From the NCBI GenBank assembly GCA_026416315.1, contig JAOAFK010000085.1, forward strand, positions 1 through 7,475: a stretch of DNA of 7,475 nt. Direction: 5' to 3'. A model generated the notes under the pieces. The model worked only from the letters and a program-made list of their open reading frames with translations. It was not told the origin of the DNA and did not search any database. A program made the translations under genes and the position numbers. The DNA comes from Syntrophorhabdaceae bacterium. GTDB taxonomy: Bacteria; Desulfobacterota; Syntrophorhabdia; Syntrophorhabdales; Syntrophorhabdaceae. Positions within the stretch are counted from its first letter, which is position 1; each line of letters begins with the position of its first letter. Of this stretch, positions 1 to 6,403 are shown in pieces.

Positions 1-776
1 ATGCTATCCAAAAGGATAACCACATCGTGTTTGTGTTCTACAAGTCTTTTTGCCTTCTCTATCACTATCTCTGCCACCTGAACATGTCTTGTGGCAGGCT
101 CATCGAATGTTGAGCTTATAACCTCACCTTTGACTGACCTCTGCATATCTGTCACCTCTTCAGGTCTTTCATCTATAAGAAGGACTATGAGGTCAATTTC
201 CTTGTGGTTCTGTGTGATGCTGTTGGCTATGAGCTGCAACAACATCGTCTTTCCTGTCCTTGGAGGTGCAACGATAAGCCCCCTCTGGCCCTTCCCAATG
301 GGTGTAAAGAGATCCATCACCCTTGTGGATAGATTGTCCGGTGTTGTCTCAAGGATTATCCTTTTATTCGGATATAGGGGTGTTAGGTTATCAAAGATAA
401 TCTTGTCTTTTGCCACATCAGGGTCATCAAAATTTATAGTTTCTACCCGCAGCAAGGCAAAATACTTTTCGTTGTCCTTTGGCGGTCTTATCTGTCCTGA
501 TATGATATCCCCTGTGCGTAGTCCGAATCTTTTTATCTGTGAAGGTGATATGTATATATCATCAGGTCCTGGCATATAATTTGAATCAGGGGATCTTAAA
601 AATCCAAAACCTTCTGGCAAGACCTCCAGGACACCCTCTCCATATACAGATTCGTTTTTATCAAGAAGGGCCTGTAAAATGGCAAATATAAGCTCCTGCT
701 TTTTTAATCCTGCTGCGTTTTCTATGTTTAAGGTTCTTGCAAGGTTTGTAAGTTCCCCTATCTTTTTTCTTTTCAT
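1..776 (-). CDS. rho: Transcription termination factor Rho (3' end cut by window edge)
   Basis: Rho is a hexameric RNA-dependent ATPase/translocase that ends transcription of untranslated RNA. The first 258 residues are visible; E. coli Rho has 419, so about 160 C-terminal residues lie outside. Seen in order: an N-terminal helical Rho_N region (about 1-45); a cold-shock-like RNA-binding domain (about 47-115) with RNP1 GFGFLRS at 56-62; then the start of the ATPase core, with P-loop APPRTGKT (170-177), LLIDERPEEVTDM (199-211), and Walker B VVILLDS (252-258) at the edge. The primary RNA-site residues F57, F59, Y75, E103 and Y105 match E. coli F62, F64, Y80, E108 and Y110. K176, E203 and D257 match K184, E211 and D265. 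The P-loop reads RT where E. coli has KA, a conservative change. The ATG lies one base after the coaE stop, and no well-placed Shine-Dalgarno is visible (a GGAGG sits too far upstream), which suggests coupled translation. The protein appears intact as far as it is visible. Confidence 0.97.
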   Translation of the reverse strand, partial: MKRKKIGELTNLARTLNIENAAGLKKQELIFAILQALLDKNESVYGEGVLEVLPEGFGFLRSPDSNYMPGPDDIYISPSQIKRFGLRTGDIISGQIRPPKDNEKYFALLRVETINFDDPDVAKDKIIFDNLTPLYPNKRIILETTPDNLSTRVMDLFTPIGKGQRGLIVAPPRTGKTMLLQLIANSITQNHKEIDLIVLLIDERPEEVTDMQRSVKGEVISSTFDEPATRHVQVAEIVIEKAKRLVEHKHDVVILLDS

Positions 777-777
777 T

Positions 778-1386
778 TCATTTAGATGCATCCTGTTCCT
801 CCCATTCCTTTATCCTTTTTATAAGCAGATCAACCTCTATGTGTAGGTCTTTTTCTGTTCCGTTGTTGTATATAACATAATCGGCCTTTTTTTCTTTTTC
901 CTCAAGGGGTATCTGAAAGGATGTCCTTGCCTCTATATCCCTTTCGTCCATGCCCCTTTTTTTCAATCTTTCTTTGATTAGGTCTGGCCTTGCAGAAACT
1001 ACTATAATCTTATCAAGTTCTGCATGAAGTCCTTTTTCAAAGATCAATGGACCGTCTATAATCATCGACCTTTCACCCTTTGATTTTAAAGTTTCTCCTT
1101 GCAAAAAGATTTCTTTTATCACCTCGGGATGTACGATCTCTTCGAGTTTTTTCAGCCTCTCTTTGTCTGTAAATACAATATCTTTAAGTCTTTCTGGGCT
1201 AACCTTCCCATTTATAACAGTATCTTCGCCGAAGGTGTTTTTTATCTTTTCTATTACCTCTTTCTTTTCAAGGGCATTTTTTGCAATGACATCAAGGTCA
1301 ATTACATTAAATCCCCTTTTTTTTAAAAGATTTGAAACGGTTGTCTTCCCACTGCCTATTATACCGGTTATGCCGATTTTGATCAT
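778..1386 (-). CDS. coaE: Dephospho-CoA kinase
   Basis: CoaE catalyses the last step of coenzyme A synthesis, ATP-dependent phosphorylation of the 3'-hydroxyl of dephospho-CoA, in the cytoplasm. The 202-residue length is normal for the family. Visible: a P-loop GIIGSGKT at 8-15; DLD at 30-32, in the place of the substrate-binding/catalytic aspartates; HPEV at 86-89; DGPLIFEKG at 111-119, the family's 'PLLFE' segment; and a lid and C-terminal part with R154, Q158 and ADYVIYNNG (168-176). The ATG overlaps the gyrB stop by four bases (ATGA) and has no clear Shine-Dalgarno of its own, so it is probably translated by coupling to gyrB. Its stop is one base before the rho start. The link to gyrB and rho is positional, since no shared pathway connects them. 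No missing key residue is seen. Confidence 0.96.
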   Translation of the reverse strand: MIKIGITGIIGSGKTTVSNLLKKRGFNVIDLDVIAKNALEKKEVIEKIKNTFGEDTVINGKVSPERLKDIVFTDKERLKKLEEIVHPEVIKEIFLQGETLKSKGERSMIIDGPLIFEKGLHAELDKIIVVSARPDLIKERLKKRGMDERDIEARTSFQIPLEEKEKKADYVIYNNGTEKDLHIEVDLLIKRIKEWEEQDASK

Positions 1387-3743
1387 ATATCGAGATTTCT
1401 AACATTTAAGGCATTTTCCTCGATGAACATCCTTCTTGTCTCTATGTTATTACCCATAAGAACCGTGAAGACCTGATCCGCTATAACGGCATCTTCAATG
1501 GATACTTTAAGGAGCCTTCTCTTTTCCGGGTTCATTGTGGTCTCCCACAGTTGCTCTGGGTTCATTTCTCCAAGGCCCTTATATCTCTGTATTGTAATGC
1601 CCTCTTTTCCCTTTTCATTTATCAGTTTTATCAGATCCTTTACCTTGATATCTTTGATTTCATTTGCACCATCCATAACCCTTATCTGCCCTGTATAATA
1701 ATCTTTAACATCATGGAAGGTTGAGATGGCCTCAAGATAATCGTCTTGGCTGCACAGTTCGTAATTTATTTCCACAGAGGCATTTTTATTTTCTTTTTCA
1801 TAGACCTTTAAAGAGAAAAGGTTGTGCTCCTTATCTTTTACTATTTCTATTTCAAATCTGTCCCGGGGGATATATTTTATTGTCTCTTCGAGCTTTTCCT
1901 TTATTTCAAAACTTTCTCTGTTTTTTATATCAGCGACAAAAAGGGCAAGGCCTATATCTTCATCTATGCCCATTCTTTTAAGTTCCTTAAAAAACTTTTC
2001 AACCCCTCTTAATTTTTCTAAATCCTTTTCGAGGGTTGCATTATCTATCTCTTTTTCTTTTATAATGCATCTTATCTTTTCCACACCTCTTTTTAATATG
2101 GTTCTTTCAAATTCTTCCTCATCTTTTACATAGATCTCTTTGTTTCCCTGTTTGATTTTATATAAAGGTGGCTGTGCAATATATAGATAACCCTTATTTA
2201 TCACATCTATCATCTTTCTGTAAAACAATGTCAAAAGAAGTGTCCTTATGTGAGAACCGTCTACATCTGCATCTGTCATGATTATGATCTTTTTGTATCT
2301 AATTTTATCTATATTGTCCGGAGTAATGCCCAAGGCAAGGTATATGGATTTTATCTCTTGATTTGTAAGTATCTTTTCCTGTCTTGATTTTTCCACATTT
2401 AGTATCTTTCCTTTTAAAGGTAGTATCGCCTGGGTTCTTCTGTTTCTACCCTGTTTTGCCGAACCGCCTGCGGAATCACCCTCTACAATATACAATTCAC
2501 ATATATTCGGGTCTGATTCCTGACAATCAGCAAGTTTTCCTGGTAGTATGCCGTTTTCAAGGAGGCTTTTGCTTTTTACCAGTTCCTTTGCCTTTTTTGC
2601 CGCCTCCCGTGCCTTTTTTGCCTCAAGGGCCTTGTTCACTATAATCTTTGCTATATCTTGATTAAGCTCAAAAAACTCTGTAAGTTTTTCATTTAAAATA
2701 GACTCTACAAGACCTTTTATCTCGCTGTTACCAAGCTTTGTTTTTGTCTGTCCCTCAAATTGAGGGTTCTGGATCTTAATGTTTAAAACCGCAACAAGGC
2801 CTTCTTTGATATCGTCACCAGATACATTTTCCTTTTGTTTCTGATTTAATGTGGTCTGTATAAAATTATTAATGGATCTTGTAAGAGCACTTCTAAAACC
2901 AGCAACATGTGTTCCACCTTCTTTCGTGTTTACATTATTCACAAAACTATAGATATTTTCATTATATCCGTCATTATACTGTATTGCCAGCTCAAGGCCG
3001 TCAAGGGGGGGCTTTATTGTTGTAATGTAGATGGGTTCATCAAAGAGAATGTTTTTATTACTGTTTAAAAATTTCACAAATGCCTTAACACCGCCTTCAT
3101 GTTTAAATTCCTGTTTTTTCCCTTTTTTTTCATCTATTAATACGATATGTATACCATTATTTAGAAATGAGATCTCCCTCATTCTATGGGCAAGGATTTC
3201 GCTACTGAACTCTATGGTTTCAAAAAGTGTTTTGTCCGGTTTAAATCTTATCTTTGTGCCTGTTTTATCTGTATCACCTATGACCTTTAGTTCTGTTTTC
3301 TTCTCTCCCCTTTCATATCTCTGATAATAGACCTTACCATCTCTTCTTACTTCTACTTCAAGATATTCTGAAAGGGCATTTACAACAGAGAGACCCACTC
3401 CATGCAATCCAGCTGAATATTTATATGTCTCTTTATCAAATTTTCCGCCAGCATGGAGTTTTGTAAGAACAATCTCAAGGGCCGTCATGTTTTCTTCGCT
3501 GTGCATATCAACAGGAATGCCTCTACCATCATCCTCGCAGGTGACACTGTTATCTCTGTGTATTGTAACGGTAATCTTTTTACAATATCCAGCTAAGGCT
3601 TCATCCACACTGTTGTCCACCAGTTCATATACAAGGTGGTGCAGGCCCTCAATACTTGTATTACCTATATACATGGAGGGGACTTTTCTTACTGCCTCAA
3701 GACCATTTAATATTTTTATGCTGTCTGCACTGTATTCTGTCAT
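1383..3743 (-). CDS. gyrB: DNA gyrase subunit B (with TOPRIM-region insertion)
   Basis: GyrB is the ATPase and TOPRIM subunit of DNA gyrase; with GyrA it introduces negative supercoils. Length is 786 residues. The GHKL ATPase domain (about 1-215) has E40 in ELVDNSVDEA (general base, E. coli E42), N44, D71 in DDGRGIP, and the ATP lid SAGLHGVG (110-117). The transducer domain (about 216-390) has QTKTKLGN at 332-339, including the ATP-contacting lysine K334. The TOPRIM part has EGDSAGGSAKQGRNRRTQA (421-439) and DADVDGSH (491-498), supplying metal ligands E421, D491 and D493. QRYKGLGEMN lies at 719-728. Between YIAQPPLYK (521-529) and that motif there are about 190 residues against roughly 40 in short GyrBs, so an insertion of about 150 residues is present as in proteobacterial GyrB. 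The motif set and dnaN linkage favour GyrB over ParE. It overlaps dnaN and coaE by four bases each. gyrA is not in the window. Confidence 0.97.
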   Translation of the reverse strand: MTEYSADSIKILNGLEAVRKVPSMYIGNTSIEGLHHLVYELVDNSVDEALAGYCKKITVTIHRDNSVTCEDDGRGIPVDMHSEENMTALEIVLTKLHAGGKFDKETYKYSAGLHGVGLSVVNALSEYLEVEVRRDGKVYYQRYERGEKKTELKVIGDTDKTGTKIRFKPDKTLFETIEFSSEILAHRMREISFLNNGIHIVLIDEKKGKKQEFKHEGGVKAFVKFLNSNKNILFDEPIYITTIKPPLDGLELAIQYNDGYNENIYSFVNNVNTKEGGTHVAGFRSALTRSINNFIQTTLNQKQKENVSGDDIKEGLVAVLNIKIQNPQFEGQTKTKLGNSEIKGLVESILNEKLTEFFELNQDIAKIIVNKALEAKKAREAAKKAKELVKSKSLLENGILPGKLADCQESDPNICELYIVEGDSAGGSAKQGRNRRTQAILPLKGKILNVEKSRQEKILTNQEIKSIYLALGITPDNIDKIRYKKIIIMTDADVDGSHIRTLLLTLFYRKMIDVINKGYLYIAQPPLYKIKQGNKEIYVKDEEEFERTILKRGVEKIRCIIKEKEIDNATLEKDLEKLRGVEKFFKELKRMGIDEDIGLALFVADIKNRESFEIKEKLEETIKYIPRDRFEIEIVKDKEHNLFSLKVYEKENKNASVEINYELCSQDDYLEAISTFHDVKDYYTGQIRVMDGANEIKDIKVKDLIKLINEKGKEGITIQRYKGLGEMNPEQLWETTMNPEKRRLLKVSIEDAVIADQVFTVLMGNNIETRRMFIEENALNVRNLDI

Positions 3744-4825
3744 AGCTTTACCGGCATTATTACATTTTTATAGGTGTCATCGTCTTTACCCATAAATATC
3801 GTTGCCCCTGGTTTATCAGGTGCCTTAATAACGATCATATCCTGATCTGTGTGAGTTGCCATTTCCATTAAATAATTTATATTAAAATTCATGGATATAT
3901 CTTTACCTTCAAACTCAATCTCTATCAATTCTTTTGCGCTGCCTATATCTGACTCTGCCTTCAATTCCATTATGTTGTTATACATGGAAAGATTCACAAG
4001 TTCATATTTATCAACTATAGCAGATATCTTTTTCAAACCCTTCTGAAATAACTTTTTATCTATTGTGCCAATATTACTATTTTTCTCGGGTAGAACATTT
4101 TTGAAATCAGGGAATTTGCCTTCTAATAACTTTGATATGAGCATGATCCTACCTGTTGAAAATTTTATATTGTTTTCACCTATATAAAGACTCACCTTAT
4201 CTTTCTCATCTATTATCCTTTTCAATTCCTGAAGTGTTTTCTTTGGTATAATTATGCCTTCAAAGTCAAATGTACCCTCTGTTTCTCTTGTAAGTAAAGC
4301 CATCCTGAATCCATCAGTTCCCACTGCAGTAACTTTATTATCCTTTCCTTCCAAATACATCCCTGTTAGAAGATATCGTGTCTCATCTTCTGATGTAGCA
4401 AAGCTCACCTTATCTATAAGTTCTAATAATATTTCTCCGTCTAATTTAACCTCATGGGATTCTTCTATATCAGTTAGATCAGGAAAATCGTTCGGGTCCT
4501 GAATACTGAGCAAATATTCTGTACGCTTTTGTTTTATCTTCAGGGTATTTTCTATTAATTCCATCTCTATATCATCATCGTTCATCTCCCTTAATATCTC
4601 ATAAAATCTCCTGCCATTTATGAGCATCCTTATATCCTCATCCACATAAAAATCAATATATGCCACGGCCATAATATCAAGGTCATTGGCATATATGAAG
4701 GATTTATCCTTTCCAAAAGATATAAAGAGATTTGATAGGATGGGCATTGTGGACCTTTTTTCTGAGATGGGAGCAAGTTTTGTTACAGGTTCGTATAAAA
4801 TGTTTTTTCTTACTGTTATATACAT
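3740..4825 (-). CDS. dnaN: DNA polymerase III beta subunit (sliding clamp)
   Basis: DnaN forms the dimeric ring that tethers DNA polymerase III and other clamp-binding proteins to DNA. Length is 361 residues, normal for a three-domain clamp (about 366 in E. coli). Family landmarks: the N-terminal SEKRSTMPILSNLFI (21-35); TRYLLTGMYLEG (149-160), entering domain 2; GTDGFRMA (169-176), lining the peptide-binding pocket; SKLLEGKFPDF (231-241); and the C-terminal MPVKL (357-361), matching the MPMRL-type tail of E. coli. The start is supported by an AAAAGGGG ribosome-binding site seven bases upstream, the clearest such signal in the window. The stop overlaps the gyrB start by four bases. A 120-base gap with DnaA-box-like sites separates it from dnaA. 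It is probably transcribed from the dnaA promoter or an unrecognised one in that gap. recF, the common next gene, is absent. Confidence 0.97.
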   Translation of the reverse strand: MYITVRKNILYEPVTKLAPISEKRSTMPILSNLFISFGKDKSFIYANDLDIMAVAYIDFYVDEDIRMLINGRRFYEILREMNDDDIEMELIENTLKIKQKRTEYLLSIQDPNDFPDLTDIEESHEVKLDGEILLELIDKVSFATSEDETRYLLTGMYLEGKDNKVTAVGTDGFRMALLTRETEGTFDFEGIIIPKKTLQELKRIIDEKDKVSLYIGENNIKFSTGRIMLISKLLEGKFPDFKNVLPEKNSNIGTIDKKLFQKGLKKISAIVDKYELVNLSMYNNIMELKAESDIGSAKELIEIEFEGKDISMNFNINYLMEMATHTDQDMIVIKAPDKPGATIFMGKDDDTYKNVIMPVKL

Positions 4826-4832
4826 ATTAGTA

Positions 4833-4840
4833 CCCCTTTT
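4833..4840 (-). promoter_or_regulatory. dnaN ribosome-binding site
   Basis: The minus strand reads AAAAGGGG here, followed by a seven-base spacer and the dnaN ATG. It is a good match to the Shine-Dalgarno purine run and fixes the dnaN start. The overlapping genes downstream lack anything comparable. Confidence 0.7.
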
Positions 4841-4855
4841 ATTAGTAATAAAATC

Positions 4856-4872
4856 TGTTGATTTGTTGAAAA
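4856..4872 (-). repeat. Tandem pair of weak DnaA-box-like 9-mers
   Basis: On the plus strand tgttgattt is followed directly by tgttgaaaa, sharing one base, as part of an 8-base tandem repeat (tctgttga, tttgttga, 7 of 8 identical). The second 9-mer is identical to the weaker half of the palindrome in the dnaA leader (6286-6294 region). Each differs from TGTGNATAA at two or more positions, so DnaA binding would be weak and probably cooperative. Confidence 0.3.
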
Positions 4873-4906
4873 GTCTTGTAACTTCTCAAAATAAAAGGAA
4901 AATAAT

Positions 4907-4915
4907 TGTGTATAA
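4907..4915 (-). promoter_or_regulatory. DnaA box, exact consensus match
   Basis: The minus strand reads TTATACACA, which fits the DnaA box consensus TTATNCACA at every position. It lies in the AT-rich dnaA-dnaN gap, 31 bases beyond the dnaA stop, a usual place for origin boxes. The DNA-reading residues of the DnaA encoded next to it are conserved, so the canonical box should be recognised. Confidence 0.6.
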
Positions 4916-4938
4916 GTAAAAAATAAAATCGATGTTTT

Positions 4939-4947
4939 TGTGGATTC
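4939..4947 (-). promoter_or_regulatory. Weak DnaA-box-like site at the dnaA stop codon
   Basis: The minus strand reads GAATCCACA, with two mismatches to TTATCCACA, both in the TTA end; the CCACA core is intact. It overlaps the last bases of dnaA and faces the same way as the exact box 24 bases away. It is meaningful only as part of the cluster. Confidence 0.3.
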
Positions 4948-6262
4948 ATATGGATTTTAATCTACCCTCTATCTTTTCAACAATGGTTTTGAGGTCACTT
5001 TTCAACTTGATTTCATCTTCTATCTTTTTTATAGAATGTATCACCGTGGAATGGTCTTTTCCTCCGAATTTACTTCCTATATCAACAAGAGAACTGTTTG
5101 TTAGTTTTCTGGCAAGATATATGGCCACCTGCCTTGCTATCATGATTGATTTTGTTCTTTTTACAGATTTAATGTCTGTTGCTTTAATATTAAAATGAGA
5201 GGCTACCTCTTTTATGATTAAATCTATGGTAATTTCTTTATCTTTTTCCTTTATAATATGACCCATGACCTCGCTTGCGAGTTTTATATCTATGGGCACA
5301 TTATGTAAAGATGCATACGCACCTATACGGATTAAGGCACCCTCAAGGGACCTTACACTGTTTTCAGTCCTTGATGCAATGTAGAATGCCACATCCAAAG
5401 GCAGGTGTATATTTTCTATCTCTGCCTTTTTGTTAAGAATGGCAACCTTTGTTTCAATATCAGGGGGTTGGATATCGGCAATTAGGCCCCATTCAAACCT
5501 TGAACGGAGACGTTCTTCTATATTTTCAATATCTCTTGGAAACTTATCGCTTGTTACTACAACCTGCTTCATGTTGTCATAAAGGGCATTAAATGTATGA
5601 AAAAACTCCTCTTGGGTTCTATCTTTTCCAGCTATGAACTGAATGTCGTCTATAAGAAGAATATCCATCTTTCTGAATTTATTTCTGAATTCGTCCATTT
5701 TACTGAACTTTAGAGAATTAATAAGTTCGTTTGTAAATACTTCTGCAGTAATATAACAGATCCTTTCAGGCGAAAAGGTGTTGTGTTTTAAAAGAAAATT
5801 ACCAATAGCATTTAAAAGATGGGTTTTGCCTAAACCAACACCACCATAAATAAATAGAGGATTATATGTTTTGCCGGGGTTTGTAGCAACAGCAAGACAC
5901 GCGGCATTTGCAAATTGGTTGCATGAGCCCACAACAAAATTTTCAAAGGTATACCTTGGATTGAACTGGTTGTATATATTTTTTTTGTAGACCACACCTT
6001 TTTTTATATCTTCAGTTTTTTCTTCCTTTGGAGTTATGTATTCCATCTTTACTTCTTTACCCAACTCTTCTTTTAAAATTGTAAGAAAAAGGGGCTCGAA
6101 GTTTTTTATTATCCAGTCCTTGAAGAACTCATTGGGCACAACCACAGAAAATACACCTTCTGAAAAATTGGAAAATTTTATGGGTTCTATCCATGTTTTA
6201 TAGCTATCCTTGTTAATAATACCCGCAATCTTTTGTTTAATATGTTGTAAAAGGTCAACCAT
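4946..6262 (-). CDS. dnaA: Chromosomal replication initiator protein DnaA
   Basis: DnaA is the AAA+ initiator that binds DnaA boxes, oligomerises with ATP and opens oriC; it also controls its own promoter in many bacteria. Length is 438 residues. Domain I (about 1-72) contains YKTWIEPIKF. A short linker (about 73-100) follows, which explains the length below the 467 of E. coli. Domain III has Walker A GGVGLGKT (140-147), Walker B ILLIDDIQF (201-209), sensor 1 VVVTSDKFP (234-242), arginine finger R255 in RSRFEWGL, and sensor 2 R304 in NSVRSLEGA. Domain IV ends in the DnaA signature GGKDHSTVIHS (400-410). Aligned with E. coli, R369, R377, Q378, D403 and H404 match R399, R407, Q408, D433 and H434, while K402 and S405 are conservative changes from R432 and T435. 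The ATG is the first possible one, because an in-frame TAA lies four codons upstream. Its ribosome-binding site is poor. Confidence 0.98.
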   Translation of the reverse strand: MVDLLQHIKQKIAGIINKDSYKTWIEPIKFSNFSEGVFSVVVPNEFFKDWIIKNFEPLFLTILKEELGKEVKMEYITPKEEKTEDIKKGVVYKKNIYNQFNPRYTFENFVVGSCNQFANAACLAVATNPGKTYNPLFIYGGVGLGKTHLLNAIGNFLLKHNTFSPERICYITAEVFTNELINSLKFSKMDEFRNKFRKMDILLIDDIQFIAGKDRTQEEFFHTFNALYDNMKQVVVTSDKFPRDIENIEERLRSRFEWGLIADIQPPDIETKVAILNKKAEIENIHLPLDVAFYIASRTENSVRSLEGALIRIGAYASLHNVPIDIKLASEVMGHIIKEKDKEITIDLIIKEVASHFNIKATDIKSVKRTKSIMIARQVAIYLARKLTNSSLVDIGSKFGGKDHSTVIHSIKKIEDEIKLKSDLKTIVEKIEGRLKSI

Positions 6263-6281
6263 TTTAGACCGTTATTAACAT

Positions 6282-6303
6282 GTTTTCAACATATGTGGAA
6301 AAC
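6282..6303. promoter_or_regulatory. 22-base near-palindrome of two facing DnaA-box-like sites in the dnaA leader
   Basis: The minus strand reads TTTTCCACA, then TA, then TGTTGAAAA, flanked by G and C, so the 22 bases form an inverted repeat with one mismatched pair (C/A against T/G). The left half TTTTCCACA is one base from the DnaA box TTATCCACA. The right half, read on the plus strand, is TTTTCAACA, two to three mismatches away. It lies 19 bases upstream of the dnaA ATG and downstream of the probable promoter, a natural place for autoregulation by DnaA or binding of another dimeric repressor. Confidence 0.5.
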
Positions 6304-6336
6304 TTCAGGTTTCCTAAGGCAAGATTAATATATGAC

Positions 6337-6365
6337 ATAATAATACAAAAAAAACATAAATTCAA
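6337..6365 (-). promoter_or_regulatory. Probable sigma-70 promoter of dnaA
   Basis: On the minus strand TTGAAT (6365-6360) is followed after 17 bases by TATTAT (6342-6337). The -35 has two mismatches to TTGACA, the -10 has one to TATAAT, and the spacing is optimal, with an 8-base T tract in the spacer. Transcription would start near 6330, giving a leader of about 67 bases that contains the palindrome at 6282-6303. AT-rich DNA produces chance matches, so confidence is moderate. Confidence 0.5.
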
Positions 6366-6403
6366 CCCTTTTGTTTATAAGAAAATTATTGCAAAAAAAG
6401 AAG

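Larger units (their letters stand above)
4826..4945. other. dnaA-dnaN intergenic gap, candidate origin element
   Basis: This is a 120-base, strongly AT-rich stretch with no gene. It holds one exact DnaA box (4907-4915) and three weaker relatives (4856-4864, 4864-4872, 4939-4947), all in the same orientation with TGTKNA on the plus strand. Between the boxes and dnaN is an A/T-only tract (about 4837-4854) that could serve as an unwinding element, and it includes the triplet-like series tag-taa-taa. Many bacteria place all or part of oriC between dnaA and dnaN. I found no convincing sigma-70 promoter and no GC-rich hairpin terminator. Calling this an origin is inference: four sites, only one exact, is a thin set. 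Confidence 0.45.
6263..6403. other. Intergenic gap between nlpC/P60 gene and dnaA
   Basis: This is 141 bases of AT-rich DNA with no gene. On the minus strand it holds, in order, a T-rich tract just after the hydrolase stop without a GC-rich hairpin before it, a promoter-like pair (6337-6365), a leader of about 65 bases, and the DnaA-box palindrome (6282-6303) close to the dnaA start. No convincing intrinsic terminator for the upstream genes is visible, so some read-through into dnaA is possible. Confidence 0.7.

Noticed and set aside
91..579. Plus-strand open frame of 162 codons
   Set aside because: It is antisense to the well-conserved rho coding sequence, and its translation shows no recognisable domain. 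It is a shadow frame.
1822..2133. Plus-strand open frames opposite the gyrB insertion region
   Set aside because: They give low-complexity Ser/Phe/Leu-rich products typical of the reverse complement of an AT-rich, Lys/Glu-rich gene, with no motifs.
6261..6289. Second promoter-like pair before dnaA (TTGAAA, 17 bases, TAAAAT, minus strand)
   Set aside because: The -10 overlaps the dnaA start codon, so the RNA would begin inside the gene and the next in-frame ATG is about 70 codons on. It is probably a chance match, its -35 coming from the palindrome.
6372..6380. DnaA-box-like TGTTTATAA upstream of the dnaA promoter
   Set aside because: It breaks the conserved CAC core, and such A/T-rich matches are expected by chance here.
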